64,000 nucleotides of DNA from Blastobasis lacticolella (Eukaryota > Arthropoda > Insecta > Lepidoptera > Blastobasidae), in the NCBI GenBank assembly GCA_905147135.1, contig LR990046.1, positions 11,376,501 through 11,440,500 of the forward strand, in the 5' to 3' direction. The notes below the pieces were generated by a model, which had not been told where the DNA came from, did not search any database, and was given only the letters and a program-made list of their open reading frames with translations. The translations under genes and the position numbers were made by a program. Position 1 is the stretch's first letter; the number at the start of each line of letters is the position of its first letter. Of this stretch, positions 11,243-23,848 are shown piece after piece.

Positions 11243-12157
11243 CACAGACAGACAAAATGTAAAAAATTTACATTTTTGACTTCAGCATCGTATATAGAGT
11301 ACTCTTCAATCAAAATTATCAAAATACATTCAATGTACAGAATTGGATCTGTTATAGTTTTATATGTGTAAATTTGATCATCGTATAAATAGAAGGAAAT
11401 AACTCTAAATATCACAGAACATTAAATGCGAATTGTTATGACCATATAGCGCCAATGCACCAACGCTTGCCGCATCCAGGATCCAGCTGCAGTCTTTCAC
11501 AAATCGTCACTCCACCTGTACGGCGTCCTACAATACGCTTACCAAGTCGCGGTCTCCACTTAACTCCTTTACCACAGCGGTTGTTCCCAGCGGTTAAGTG
11601 CATCAATACAGAACATCGATTTTCCATCTTCCCCTAGGAGCTGTGGGGCTACCCAGGAGGTTTAATATCAATTAAAGAACTAAAAGAATTTTGCTCGATT
11701 GGGGAACTCATGCAAACGGCAGACCGAACTTTCCTGAAGAAATTTGTGTGTACGGACTTGTTCAGAATTCTATGATCTCATGACTTTCACACATGACATC
11801 CTATAACTGCAGTGTTTTCTAAAGTTATAATCTTACTAGCTCCCAAGAGCTACATCTCTCCGTTACCATGGCGGCAACGTTACGTTGTGCCGCGAACCGA
11901 ATTGAGCAATTTATACGCGTCGGCGCGCTATACGCGTGCGTGCCCGTAATGAATTCTCATTATTCCTATACCAGTTAGTGCATCTTGCAATTAATGTTAT
12001 CGATGCCACCGCGCCAGCTGATTTACTCTCGGGAACTGGACGCCCTGATTAATTGACCGGAATATGATCGCGTCTAATCGTGGGCATGTAAAAGCAGATT
12101 GCTCGAAGTAAACTTTGCTTTCGTTTTAGGATAGAATCACGATTGAATGCTTACTTT

Positions 12158-12330
12158 AGTCATGTAACCAAGATCTTCCACTAAGAGACTCCATTTGCAA
12201 CCAATAGATTTCACCGTTTACATGGTCACAGAGGTCAGCAATTGCGTGATCTGCCAAAATGGTCAAGGCGGTTTTCGGGCTCTCATGCGCGAACGCACAA
12301 CAGGGAACGGGATATTGTAGCCAAGATAAT
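12158..12330 (+). repeat. Repeat-B copy, diverged
   Basis: CATGTAACCAAGATC, CATGGTCACAGAGGTCAGCA, GTGATCTGCCAAAATGGTCA, GGGCTCTCATGCGCGAACGC and ACAACAGGGAACGGGATATT keep the family order. Confidence 0.55.
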
Positions 12331-13375
12331 TTAAGTACTTACTTTATTCCCGAATTTACGTAAATTGCAACCGATAAATTATTACGTCAATTGCAGCAAG
12401 TGATTTTACGGGTCTACGATATAGTTTCCCGATCTTCTCTTTGCCAATGCAATGATTCCGTTTTTACCGAAACACACCTTACCTAACTCTATCCAAAAAA
12501 TACTAAACGAAGAATCGTTTACAATGTTTTACTGAGCAATTTCCATTTATTGTTGATTTCTTTTAGCTTAAAATTTCCTGACTTTTTTATACTAATTTTT
12601 TCAGAACACGGACCTACCCTACCCATTGACATTCGGAATTAAATATCGAACGCGATAAACCAAAGCAACAGTCGGCCGAATCAGCGCCTACTTTTTATCG
12701 GTGTTACTATTGTGATGGCGGTATTATTTAGATATTTTAATCAAGGCGATCGATTGGACTGTGTAGGTATAAAGGAAGGTAATTAATAATAAAAGATCGA
12801 CAGATCACGCCGGCGATGCCACATGCCGCAACAAAAACGAATGGGAATGGATCGATTAGAAACGGACTCGGGCACAGAATGACGACGATTGTGCGTTCGC
12901 TATCGCGGCCCTTCCACTCGCCGGCGGTGGCGGTTGGATCGGAGAGCGTTTCAGAGGGTTTTCTTGTATTAAAATTAATTAAAACCCCACTTTGGCGAGT
13001 GTAAAGTGGGATTTTACAGACAGTTTTGAGGACGTTGGTGTTTCAATAGTATGGTTCGGGCGTTCTTAATCTGAGAATGTCGATAAAGTCTCAGATTCGA
13101 GAGAGCGGCACTGGTCTTAGTGACAGCGTGCTTGCGAGACCTATAATCAAGGTTAAGTAATTTCGCAATGTCTGGGAACTGAACCACCCCGTTTCGTACT
13201 TTGAGGTGGCGCAGCTCGCTACTAATTAGATGTTGTGTAGCGAGGTTGACCGATGTATTGCCCTGGGGAGCCGGAGACTAGCAGAACGGTTTACGGGCCC
13301 GTTATGGTATTTATTATTTACTATAATTTAGTCTCTATTTCAAAATGAGCACTAGAAACTAGAATTCTGTATGAC

Positions 13376-13576
13376 ATGTTTGATGCATTGTATTTTATTA
13401 TCGACGAGAACAACATAGTCGATGACATATTTAAATACGACCATGGATATAAACAAAAAACGGGGAATAATACAACAGCATTTTTTAAATGGCGCTTTTT
13501 TGATCGTAGGTCTTTCCAACAACCAAATAATTGTCGCAAAGATGCCGTTAAACGTTTTATTGCTATCCAAAAGTAG
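13376..13576 (+). CDS. Hypothetical small ORF, 66 aa
   Basis: ATG-initiated: MFDALYFIIDENNIVDDIFK, YDHGYKQKTGNNTTAFFKWR, FFDRRSFQQPNNCRKDAVKR, FIAIQK then TAG. It has a balanced composition but overlaps long antisense frames and has no recognisable motif, promoter or homolog. It may be chance or an old transposon piece. Confidence 0.12.
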   Translation: MFDALYFIIDENNIVDDIFKYDHGYKQKTGNNTTAFFKWRFFDRRSFQQPNNCRKDAVKRFIAIQK

Positions 13577-14559
13577 TATAGATAGGTAATGCAGCCCTTA
13601 GGCTTCCGTTTCCACGGCGGGTCACGCGGCGGTAGACGAGTGAGTCAAGCGAAGCGACCAACCGCGACCGCGGAGCCCACGCCGCCCACAAAAAGCCGCC
13701 ATCAAAGCCTCCCGACCGCACCAGCGACGCGACAAATTGCTTCCATTTACAAAATAGACCAATCCGTCCAAAACCGAACCACGAGAAAGTAAACCACGAC
13801 CAATTGAACGTTTAGAGCCAACTTTTCAGAGGCACGCCGAGATTTTACACCGCTACGGCGCTTTCTTACGCATGGCTGGAAGTAATAAGTTCGTTTGTGA
13901 TTGAATAAAAGAACCATTGTGAGGTGTTTGAGAAATAGCATCCCGCCAATAGTGTTGACGAAAATTTTCTCTTTGCCGAAAATAGTTTTGGTATTGTAGT
14001 GAAATAGAGGCGCTGTTTCTCTAAATCTGAAATATTTTAACTTAAGTAAAGACTTTTGTTTAATTCATCAAGGCCGAAACGTTGCCGAACTGTTATCTGA
14101 ATTTGTCTGAGTTTTATTTCCCAATCCTTATTATATTATATAAATTCTCATAGGCTATTTCTTTTAATTTTCTGAGACAGTTTCGGTAGAAATATGTCAG
14201 ATACCCATTTACTCTAGGCAGGTAAAAAAGCCGATACAAAAGTCTTATAGGAATTTGCAGGTTCCAGATTTCGCGAATACGCCGTGAATGCGCCGACTTC
14301 AATTTAGTAAACTACAGCAATAGCGAGAAATGGCGATTTCTCCATAGAAAAGAGTGTGACTCTTAAATTTATCATGAATTGCAGCAAGAGCGACTCGCGA
14401 CTCTTTGGCGAGGTAGGTCAATTTAGAGGAAAATCAACGTCTCCTGCCTTCGCACTTGGGGTTCTTTAAAAGGCCTCAAACACCGTCACCGCATCCGCTC
14501 TTTTATAGGTTACATTACACATGTCTTGGACAGCGCTGGCCTCTTTCCATAAGGCGGAC

Positions 14560-14845
14560 CATTAAAATAAAATAAAATAAATATTCGTGGACAAATTCAC
14601 ACAGCGCCATCTAGCCCCAAACTAAGCAAAGCTTGTGCTATGGGTGCTAGATAACTGATATACTAATTAAATACTTTTAAATACATACTTATTATACATA
14701 GAACACCCAGACCCGTAACAGAAATTAAAATTCATCATTTCAATTTCTGCCCGGCCGGGAATCGAACCCGGGACCTCTTGCGTGGCAGACCTATGCCTAT
14801 GGCATGTTGACCATTGAACCACTCAGGTCGTCATTCGACCGTGTG
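14560..14845 (-). mobile_element. tRNA-derived SINE, minus strand
   Basis: The minus strand carries GAGTGGTTCAATGGTCAAC (A-box-like) and, about 45 nt on, GGGTTCGATTCCCGGCCGGG, a strong pol III B box as in tRNA T-arms. A non-tRNA body follows (AATTTCTGTTACGGGTCTGG, TAGATGGCGCTGTGTGAATT) and the element ends in TTTATTTTATTTTATTTTA. The tRNA part does not fold into a complete tRNA, so this is a SINE head and not a tRNA gene. Confidence 0.75.
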
Positions 14846-15989
14846 CCTCCCTTGGCAATAAGAAAATTACAAAAATAGAAATATTATGAATGTGCATTAG
14901 GTATCCCCACAAGATAGTAAGGAGCGATTGCAAATGAAGACCAAATGAGAACACAATGCGGCCAATCAGCCACAAAGGTGTGTAACGAAGTAACGATGCT
15001 GCGGTGCGCAAGCGCCGGTGAGCGGCGTAGCGCGGGCGCGGGTCGCAACTCTCGAGGGTCCTTATCAAGATTGCGCCAATCAGTGCCATTCAACGACACG
15101 ATAGCGAATTTCAATAAATATCATTATTATTTTCGCTGAGATCTTTATCTCTGTCGATAGTTACGATTTGTGTTTATCGGAGTATAGTGGTTTTGGTTGA
15201 AGTTATGAGGGTGAATAGAGGACCAAAGTCCAGCAATAAATACAAGTTAGATGATTAATAGACATTATGACATGTTCATTCGGTTCGGGCTGTCATCGAG
15301 GCTCGTGGCGTTACCAGATTCACACTAGTGTCATGAAAAAACAGCAGCAAGAAAAGCATGTGTTCCATATTTTCGTCCCCTTGCTGCTCGGAAAGTAGAG
15401 GACCTTTATTGAATTACGGGCTTTCTCAAATTATGTAGAAATAAATAATAATTCGGGTGGCACGGAGGCGGCGCAGCGGGGGGCTGCACTTTTAATTAAA
15501 CCCTAAATTATTGTTCACCTTCATTAATTCTGTGCTCCCGGTTGGGCCTACTAATGAGTTTGTGCTTTTTGTGGCGGGCTCGGCGCGGGGCTCGAAGCAG
15601 CTCCTTTGAAAGTAAGATTCAGACTTGGTTCAGCACTGCAAGAAACGAGAGGTTTGGCTGGGATAAGATTATTTTATAGACGTTCTTTAAACTAATGCAT
15701 AAGCATAAGCTATAAACATTAAATAGTTAAAATTTATGTAATATTAATATTTAGTTATTTGTTTGTTTTTATCGTTAGTTGTCAAATTTGTATTTAAGTT
15801 CCGAAGTTTACCACTTTAAATAAACTTCACCTACTTTACCCCTACCTACCCTTTCTTTCTTGCTTATAAATCTTCCTCTTTCATCACTCTATATATTGTT
15901 GAAAACCTTTAATTAAATTATGTTATAGTATCGGCGTAGGATTGCGCGTCTGTCGGTCTTCTACAGGTTACATTTCGGAGAATGTGCAA

Positions 15990-16264
15990 AGCAGTTGCAC
16001 GACCTCAATCCTCCGACCCCTTTCCGCCATCGGGAGTCGCGATCCGGACGAGCGCTTCATCCTTATGTTGTAGATCTTCCAATTAGCTCGAGTCACTTTA
16101 GTTCAACCTTTATAATGTGTACGGCTAAGGAATGGAACGCGTTGCTTGCGAGAGTATTCCGTGAACATTATAATCCAGATGTCGTCAAGGCTAGAATTAA
16201 TAGGCTGTTCCTAGACAGGCATGCTCCATCATCTGCCGCATCGTCACTTACCAACACTGGCTAG
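15990..16264 (+). pseudogene. LINE reverse-transcriptase C-terminus (Jockey-like)
   Basis: The plus strand reads HRESRSGRALHPYVVDLPIS, SSHFSSTFIMCTAKEWNALL, ARVFREHYNPDVVKARINRL and FLDRHAPSS, then a stop. LHPYVV, T(A)KEWNALP and VFxEHYNxxxxKxRINR are typical of the end of Jockey/R1-type ORF2 in Lepidoptera. The open frame has no upstream RT domain, so this is a 5'-truncated insertion. Confidence 0.65.
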
Positions 16265-16944
16265 ACTAACATTAAAAAAATTTTTTGCATGTCTTAACTT
16301 AGCATCCTTTAATTTTACATAGTACCAGAGTCAGAGAACGTTGTATGGGAAATGGCTTACACTTTTCTCTAACACGGCAACCCTCAAGTCAAGAGGCTCC
16401 TGTTGTGTACCATCAGATGCCCTGCTTGCTCGAAAAAAAAACACAGACGAAGCCACCGGTAAAGGCTAGTTTCGTATAATAGTTTCACCATCGCCCAAGA
16501 TAGGCACCCGGCCCGCTATAATTCCTTGAAAATTGCCTCAATTTTTCACATGCCTCGACGGAAGTTGGCGATGCTGTATATCATCGAATTTTCTTTTTAT
16601 TTATATTATATTTATTTATTATTAAGGGTACGTATTCCGTAATAAATTGTGTTAAGTGGGGGCGGGCGGGGTCCCGCGGCGCGCGGCGGGGGCGCCATAA
16701 CCCGGGAAAGCGCTCCGGCTCATAAGTGCCTGCCTCGCCGCAACGCCGTCGTCGCCGCCATTTTGCGTGCACCGCGAGGGTTTTGGCGCGAAACGTAATT
16801 CTTGTAGAAGGAAAATTTGGTGAACACGGTACTGTTATTAAGAAAATAATGCTGGTCACGCTATGTGGAGTGGTTTTTATAGGTCGGCCCTGACTAATAT
16901 TGTTTGTATGATGTCCCTAGGTATGTTTAGACTTCAAGTAAAGT

Positions 16945-17231
16945 CCATCATCATCATATCACGGCCGATAACAGTCCACTTGGGGCCTTGGGGCGGGACT
17001 TGGGGCCTCTCTCACAAAAAGGGAGTTATTGCCATAATCTTCACGCTTGGCAGGCGGGTTGGAGATCGCAGTGATATAAATATAACAATGTAAGACGCTG
17101 CTGCCCATTTTCCACCCTACGGAAGCTCTAGCTAGATGTTATGCCTCGAAAACGTTAGTTGCCTTGTACGATACCCACTAGTGTAAGGTGTCGGTACTAT
17201 TGTACTCTGCCGGCCGTGTGGTGGGCCAGCA
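16945..17231 (-). mobile_element. SINE-A copy 2
   Basis: The reverse-complement copy begins at the CATCATCATCATATCACGGCC tail and runs through GTTATTGCCATAATCTTCACG, GGTTGGAGATCGCAGTG, CTGCTGCCCATTTTCCA and CCTCGAAAACGTTAGT. Its 5' end at about 17211 flips: CTCTGCCGG is followed by the sense sequence CCGTGTGGTG instead of its complement, a short fold-back. Confidence 0.7.
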
Positions 17232-17337
17232 GAGACCATATAGAGATATAATCGTGCGTGCAGGTATATATCGTGTAAACCTCTGATGGCGACTGAATCT
17301 CAGCTTCCTTATCGTTGTAGTTCAAGACTCATTTTTC

Positions 17338-17545
17338 GATCAAGCTAGAGGAGTCTGCCTGTATGGGCGCCAACTACCGACTACCGTCTTATCTTTCTCT
17401 GAAGCCAAGAAGTGGAACTCTTTGATTGCGCATCTATGCCCAAAGCAATATAATCTGGGTCTTTTTAGACACTATCTAGGTAAGCTGTACCTGTTGTGTT
17501 GTTTTTCTTTACGTCAATATTGTATAGCTGTTATTGCGCACAATA
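17338..17545 (+). pseudogene. LINE ORF2 C-terminal fragment
   Basis: The plus strand contains EAKKWNSLIAHLCPKQYNLG, LFRHYLGKLYLLCCFSLRQY, CIAVIAHNKLFNK. This resembles the KxWNSLP...LxxFKxxL end of insect LINE ORF2 proteins. It is followed by a TTTAATAAAATAAAATAA tail, as expected for a 3' end. Confidence 0.5.
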
Positions 17546-17549
17546 AACT

Positions 17550-20500
17550 GTTTAATAAAATAAAATAAGCATACACCATGATCACCATTACAGGGGCTTT
17601 CTCGTTAGGCAGAGACTTCGTTCCACTTGCCACGGTTCTGAGAGATCGCTTTTGCTGCTTCCACATTAATTCTAAACAATTTGGCTAAATCTTCAATTCA
17701 ACATTTTTGAATGTATGGTAAATGTTACAGATCACAATTAGGAATTTACCCGCTTTTCATCGACTTGTCCGTCTGCTCGTTTTTAATGAGTAACCTTTGC
17801 CTTAATTTAATAGAAATATTGTGTTGAATTCTTATTACTTATTAGTGGACCCGGCGCGACTTCGTTCGCGTACCCCTACTTAACATCTACCTACCCTTTT
17901 TTTCTTACTTATAAACCTTCCTCTTGAGTCACTCTATCTGTTGTTGAAAACCGCATTAAAATCCGTTGCGTAGTTTAAAAGATCTCAGCGTACATAGATA
18001 GACTGCCGGGGGGATGCGACTTTGTTTTATACTAGCTATAGATTAATCCGCCTCTCCAACATCTTATCAGTAGCAATAAAATTCGAGTATCACCTTGCAA
18101 TGAAATTCCACTTGTTCCTCTAAATTATAATATACACGATCAAAGTACACAATTAAACACTTACTTACTACTAACGTACTTTCTCACAGGTATCAAATAT
18201 ACACTAAGTACAATACAAAGTTTGTACAATGCGTGTTTCAATGGAATGGCCCGTAAGAGAATGGTGATTATCGGCAAATGACTGCGACCGCGTGCTACTG
18301 TGCGCTGGGGGAGAATATACGCTCAAATTGACGGACTAGGAAATACTCTAAGTAACATGAATTATACCATTATTACCTACTTATAATGATGAGATGACAA
18401 TCTCACGCATTGTTTTCTTATTGATTTAATAAACAGTTAGATATCGGTGATAATAGGTACTTATCTAACATCATCCGAGCGGTCAATTCCGGCTTCTGCC
18501 ATGACCATGACAACTTATCCTTGGGAACACATATTTTACTGATTTTGTAATATGTACAAAGTTACATAATTTCATGTTATAAGTATGTTTTTTTTATACG
18601 AAACATATTTTTATAAGAAAACAATGAAGAAAATTATCTCAGCGCCGTATACTTTGTGCGTTCTATAGTCTGTGTGCGTATTGGTTACTGTAACAATCAT
18701 CCAGACCTAAAGAACGAGGAGCAACCGCGAGTGCATCGCGCACACCACCCTTGGCGCGCAAAACAATGCCGCCTCGTTCGAAATTCGAAACCGACCGGAA
18801 GCGCGCGGACCCCCGGGATGCGGCGATTTTCTTGCGCTCGCGCACACTCGGCGCGACCATTCTAAATTCAAACCTGGCGCGCCGAAGAGGGCTAATGCGC
18901 AATGGCATTTTTGTTATCGGCGCCTCATTGAAGTCAACGCACAGCGTATTGTTCAACCGTATAATTATCCGCCGATTTCTGCATTGTTGCGTTGAAAATC
19001 AAAGAATATGTTATTCACTTCCCCTGACTTTTGACTCGGAGCGTATTGAGCAAACTCAATGAAGAACGGTTAAATGTTCTCACGAGATGTTAACGTCTCG
19101 GTGGATTTCGTAGCACGTGGATAATTGGTCATACTCACTTAACGACACAGCTTACGACTTCGTTACATATAAAATAAAATGTACTTATGATCATGTATTA
19201 TTTCTTTGGACAAATGGACAAACATTTTTACCACTTTACCTATACTCCTCAAGTTACTAGTGGTCTTCTAGCTTCTCATTATCGTCATATTTCACGACGT
19301 AACTGTGCTTATATTAAAAATGCGTCAATCCCTGATAGTGACTGTAGGGACTCAGTTTGACACGATAAGTGATAAACTATTTTTATTCTGTAAGGAATCC
19401 ATTCATTATTCATTCTGCACAATTTCATAGTCCAGAAAACACAAGTTACACTACCGTTAACGTTACATACTCCCCTTTTCTTGGCGTCCTCATTGCTCTC
19501 CATATGGTCGTTTTGCAATTACTGAACATCAAGTACCACGTGAGTACATATTTTAGCTCCCTCGTCGACATCACGTGCGCGGACGCAAGTGTGGCTCCTC
19601 GAGTGATCATTTAGGGCTTTGTCCTTTACTAATCGGTGATCATTGTGCTGAAGGGCCCTGGAGAGCTCTCAGCGAGCTTGTGCAGAGGGCTCTGAGTGCC
19701 AAAGCGCCGTGCCGTGGGGGCCCACTTGTATTTACTGGGCGTATTGGCACGTGGGCTACACATTTATGTTAACAGCTCCTTATACCGTCGTCCTATTGGC
19801 TTCACGGTGGGTGGGGTTCACCTATGTACCCATGAATATTACGAACTGTTAATAAATTTATATTTCATGAATACCACATATAGCACCATTTTGAAATGTT
19901 TATGTAAATAGGTTTGCCTGAAACCTCTGTTCTGTTCATATACCTAGATATCTAATTATTGCAAACCTATACTACACTTTGCAGTAAAATAACAACCTTA
20001 ACGTTCCCGGTATAAGTGTCTTTTATTATTAAAGAACAACGAAATTAACGCCTACAATAGAAACCTTAACATTATCACATAACGGTAAACCGAAACCAAC
20101 AATCCTGTCATTTTAACCAGAACAACAACGGCAGCTGCCAAATTAATATAACATACAAAAAAAAACGCAGTGGTCTCCTGCTGTCTGGATTGAGAAGTCG
20201 ACTTTTTAAACAAATATATAATTTGTTTGATTTGTGAGCAGTGAATGGGTGTCGCGGCGTGTGTCCTGGCGTCTCGTGGTTCTAGCTTTGTGCGCGCTCG
20301 CGGGTGTCCCCGGGCCGTCGCTCGCCCCGCGGGGCTCCGCTAAACACCCGTCATCAGGCCGTCGCATGCGCAACTGCCCTACAATGACGCAATATTACTC
20401 GGTACTCCTCTCTCAATGGTGACTGTTATCGTCTGCCGGGACTATGTAATGGGCTAACTGGTAAAATGGGTTTCATATGGAAGCTATGAAGAAATGAGAA

Positions 20501-21219
20501 AAAGTTTTATACGAGATATGAAGATTTAAATTAAAAAATAGTTGTATGTACTGCTTGAAAAAATGATGAAATACCTCCTCTAGATATTTCAATCATTTTG
20601 TGCATGTAGCTCCCAAAATAGATAGCTTTCATAATATTATTTTATAAAATATTACAAACTAATATATCTACCTACTTAATGACTCCCAAACTTTAGTTCG
20701 CTCTTTGCTGTTATGTCATCTTTTGTAAGTAGTAAAAATGTACTTAACTTATTTAGCAAGAAATCTCAGAAAATAACGTGGAAAATTTAATATCGTTTTG
20801 CACCCGTCTCGTTTATTTTTAAGTTCCTACCTGGAAATTGAATTTAGAAACGGACGGCGGCGAGCTATGTCATGAATTACGTGAACAAAATGTCACGTTT
20901 TGGGCAATCGGCACGATTCCACCAATTCTTATTTTGGTTACATTTCCATCGCAAAACGGTAAATGTAACAGCTACGTTACGAAAAGTAGTGCACTTTATA
21001 TTATAATTTATGTACACGGTCTTCTACAATTTAATTGCTAATAGGTTTTGAACAGCTATAATCATAGATGAAGGAGAATGGGCGAGCTGCTATATGCGTG
21101 TACCTACTGGGGTTGTTGGTCTTTTGCTATGAGAAAAAATAGACAACAGAAAAAGTTACAAACCAGTGATTGTTAAATTTATATTCTTATTTAGATGGTC
21201 TTTTTTTTACTTCTAAGGT
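17550..21219. other. Noncoding DNA
   Basis: Contains the LINE 3' UTR-type repeat at 17845-18045 and GC-rich islands at 18690-18910 and 20250-20390. Open frames in the islands read differently on every frame with no domain. 19600-19800 has moderately GC-rich sequence of unknown nature. Confidence 0.5.
17845..18045 (+). repeat. LINE 3' UTR-type repeat (GGCGCGACTTCGTTCGCG), copy 1
   Basis: ACCCGGCGCGACTTCGTTCG, CTTATAAACCTTCCTCTTGA, GTTGTTGAAAACCGCATTAA, ATCCGTTGCGTAGTTTAAAA and CGACTTTGTTTTATACTA are typical of a common lepidopteran repeat. Others are at 39685-39855, 15825-15960 and 29795-29825 (short). Confidence 0.65.
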
Positions 21220-21440
21220 GGCAAACAAGCTTGCGGCCTGTCTGATGGTAAGCAGTCACTACAGCCTATGAACGTTTGCAATACCAGGGGCATCACCCAC
21301 GCGTTGCCGACCCCGTAAAAACCGTTTAACACCTTTCTAATGGAAGAACTCCATGTTGTACTCTCCAGGTAGTTCATTCCACAACCTTAGTGTGCGTGGG
21401 AGAAAGTTCCTTTGGAACCGCACAGTTCGCGATCAATTTG
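21220..21440 (+). repeat. Dispersed lepidopteran-type repeat (GGTGGCAAACAAGCTTGCGG)
   Basis: AAGGTGGCAAACAAGCTTGC, CTGATGGTAAGCAGTCACTA, CAGCCTATGAACGTTTGCAA, ACCAGGGGCATCACCCACGC. A shorter second copy is at 36008-36115. It butts against the LINE relic at 21430. Confidence 0.65.
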
Positions 21441-22335
21441 GCTCCAAGGTGTGATGATAAACTGCCTGTCGATGGCTTTGCATCAGCAATATTCGGATCC
21501 CGATTGAGACGAGCAGTGGTCCAAGCTTCGTACGCATATTGTTTCGCTCATCGAGCCTCTCTGCATGGCCGATTAAACCACGGTCGTCTCCGTGCCCCAG
21601 CAGCTACCAGCGGGTTAGAAATGAAGCAGTCCATACCCGCTAAGATGGTCCCGGCGACTGCGGTGGCACAGATATCAGGATCATCCGATGAAAAGCAGAG
21701 CTGCCTCCACGGGTACTGCATCCCAGTCTGCTGACTTATAGTGCCAGACAGGACGCCACCCAGTGGGCCCGGGAGAGTCGGATAGTGTAAGTACTTTGTA
21801 CAAGCCTTGTACAAGGCACTTGTGTGCTCACAAGGCAATGATCCGACGAGCCAATTGGCGCATTCTCGGAGATGAAATAACCACTGGGGCGCGTCGTCAG
21901 CAGAAGGTCCAGCAAGGAGCTTGTATGATCCTCAACATCTGGGATTCTAGTTGGCGAGCGAATCAATTGTGAGAGACAAGAGCAAATTCGTGAGCAGACC
22001 TTCCCGCATAGTTAGTAGACCGAGAACCGAGCCACTCCGTAGGAGCTCAAAAAGTCGCATCGTGTCCAAGTCACCGCCATGAGACCTGTATAGGGCTGCG
22101 TAGATACGAGTGTGGCCACCGTAATCCACACGAACCCACATTATCGACAGGTCCCTGTCTTCGAGACCGTGTAAACGGCGGCAAGAGATATCCTCCCGCA
22201 TGATCATACACACCCCGGCACTAAGCACAAAATTATGCTCGAGCTTGATGCTTGTACCCGGGGTAAGTTAGATATGATGTATCAGCCGGGCAGGATATCT
22301 GTGTCTCCGTCAGGAAAAGAAGGGCCGGCTGCGGC
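21430..22335 (-). pseudogene. LINE endonuclease-to-RT linker relic (Jockey/CR1-like)
   Basis: The minus strand from 22335 carries SAGV(C/Y), then MREDISCRRLHGLEDRDLSI and MWVRVDYGGHTRIYAALYRS, then RIPDVEDHTSSLLDLLLTTR and APIGSSDHCLVSTQVPC (21966-21790), then PWRQLCFSSDDPDICATAV, PWFNRPCREAR and AYEAWTTARLNRDPN. SDH is the catalytic signature of AP-like LINE endonucleases. The block sequence changes frame several times and has stops. The reverse transcriptase that should follow below 21430 is absent. Confidence 0.75.
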
Positions 22336-22344
22336 TGGGCAATT

Positions 22345-22470
22345 AATTGCCTGAAGATGAGTAATTCGAAACCGGTTGCAATTTAATAAAATTGTATAAT
22401 AAAGTGGAACTAGTGTACAAAAAGTGATTTAATTCATAATAATGGAGTTCCATCATGAAGTGACAACACA
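22345..22470. repeat. Partial copy of the 28-bp-armed repeat
   Basis: ATTGCCTGAAGATGAGTAAT, CGAAACCGGTTGCAATTTAA, then the right arm at 22407-22434 and the trailing CATAATAATGGAGTTCCATC and GAAGTGACAACACA match 9980-10085. The left arm is missing. Confidence 0.75.
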
Positions 22471-22724
22471 CTTAAACGACTGTTTTCGATTATGCCATAG
22501 GAACATTAGGCTATGAGTAGATCAACTATGTAAAATATATTACACGTAACATTTATAATTATATTAGATTCAGTGTCAAATCAGAAGAATTCAGAGTCAA
22601 AATTATAATTATACTTATCTAGTTATTTGTTTATTGAAAGAAATATTTACATGAAAGAAATAAATTAAATAATGCTAATACTAATTAGAAGAAAATAAAA
22701 TATAAATAATATAATAATAACAAA

Positions 22725-22915
22725 TTAAAAAACTTGCCCCAAGTGCCTTGTTGAAGGAATTGTTCCCAAAAGACTGGCCGCATTGGCTCGCTGTTTCGTG
22801 AGGCTGATCCTTTGGCCAAGGTATAGGCCAGCCTTTTGGTCGTGCGAAGCGTTAACCAGGCGCTTAGACAACTCTTTGAAGAAAGTATGAACGCCTGGAC
22901 CCCACAGCCCTAGTT
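22725..22915 (-). pseudogene. Possible LINE reverse-transcriptase C-terminal fragment
   Basis: The minus strand reads GLWGPGVHTFFKELSKRLVN, ASHDQKAGLYLGQRISLTKQ, RANAASLLGTI. Segments of the form G.WGP...F...L..R...A.....A.....QRIS...QR.NA are found at the ends of some invertebrate retroelement polyproteins. Recognition is by pattern only. Confidence 0.35.
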
Positions 22916-23848
22916 ATGACATATAATTTAACTTTTACAAAAACTAAAATAAAAGCACTTAAACTTGTGCATTCTGCAATTTAAAATCCAGTTACGATTT
23001 ATCCTTTTTATACAATAAACCACAGAAATGAAACAAAAACAGAATCCATGTTACTTTAAAGAGATGTGGTGCTTGCAAGGTGTGACAATCTCCTTTGTTG
23101 TACATGACATACACTCATCGGGTCTTACAACGCGCCGCCATTTCGTAGCGATCGGACATATTTATCCTCGATGAAAAATATTTTAAAATGCCGTCATGTG
23201 TAGTGAAATCGTGTAAAAGTTACTGGAAAAAATGTAACAAGGCAGGAGGAATTACCTACAACGCATAAGTAATTATGATTCGGGCTACTTTTTTTTATTA
23301 ATGTTTTATTTACTTTGGTGCAAATTTCTAACAAAAGTACAACGATGTGACTACCTGTTTTTCGGGAAAATTCCCATAAAGTGGGGAATTCTTTATTAAA
23401 TTTTTGTGACTCAGATCAGCTTCCGAATTTTTATTACCTATCGTATCTAAAAAAAAATCTTGAATGATTGTAATTATAGTCTACCCTACGTACTGCTATG
23501 ATGTAAGCATAGTAGTCCGATTTTATAATTAAATAATATAACACCGCTTTCTGCGAAGCCCTTATTATTTTCGATCCCGATTTTATTTTAACCGGGTTAT
23601 ATTATTTTAATAGGTTTCCTAGTAATAAAAACCGTAAAGACGATTGGATTCTAATTATACGAAACTGTAGAAGAGAAACCAATTGGACCCATCATCTGCG
23701 AGTACCGTGTGCAAGTGCACATTTTGATGACGTGGATTTATTAACAACCGCGAAGGGGCTACGATGCTTGGTTGGTAACTGAATAGCTATTTTGTTTTTT
23801 ATAATTTGATGTATTTGTACCCGCCTCGAATAGCAGAATAAGAAAATA

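Larger units (their letters stand above)
10840..14559. other. Noncoding DNA with possible conserved patches
   Basis: 11850-12070 and 12640-12960 mix CpG-rich words (CGCGTCGGCGCGCTATACGC) with homeodomain-type cores (GCAATTAATGTTATCGATG, GATTAATTGACC). Repeat-B fragments sit at 11202 and 12158. 13600-13740 is GC-rich. No exon could be defined. Confidence 0.4.

Noticed and set aside
14748..14835. A tRNA gene
   Set aside because: A strong B box and an A-box-like stretch are present, but no paired acceptor stem or anticodon arm; it continues into a SINE body with a second copy at 37388.
16863..17093. A 76-codon plus-strand frame
   Set aside because: Most of it is antisense reading of SINE-A copy 2.
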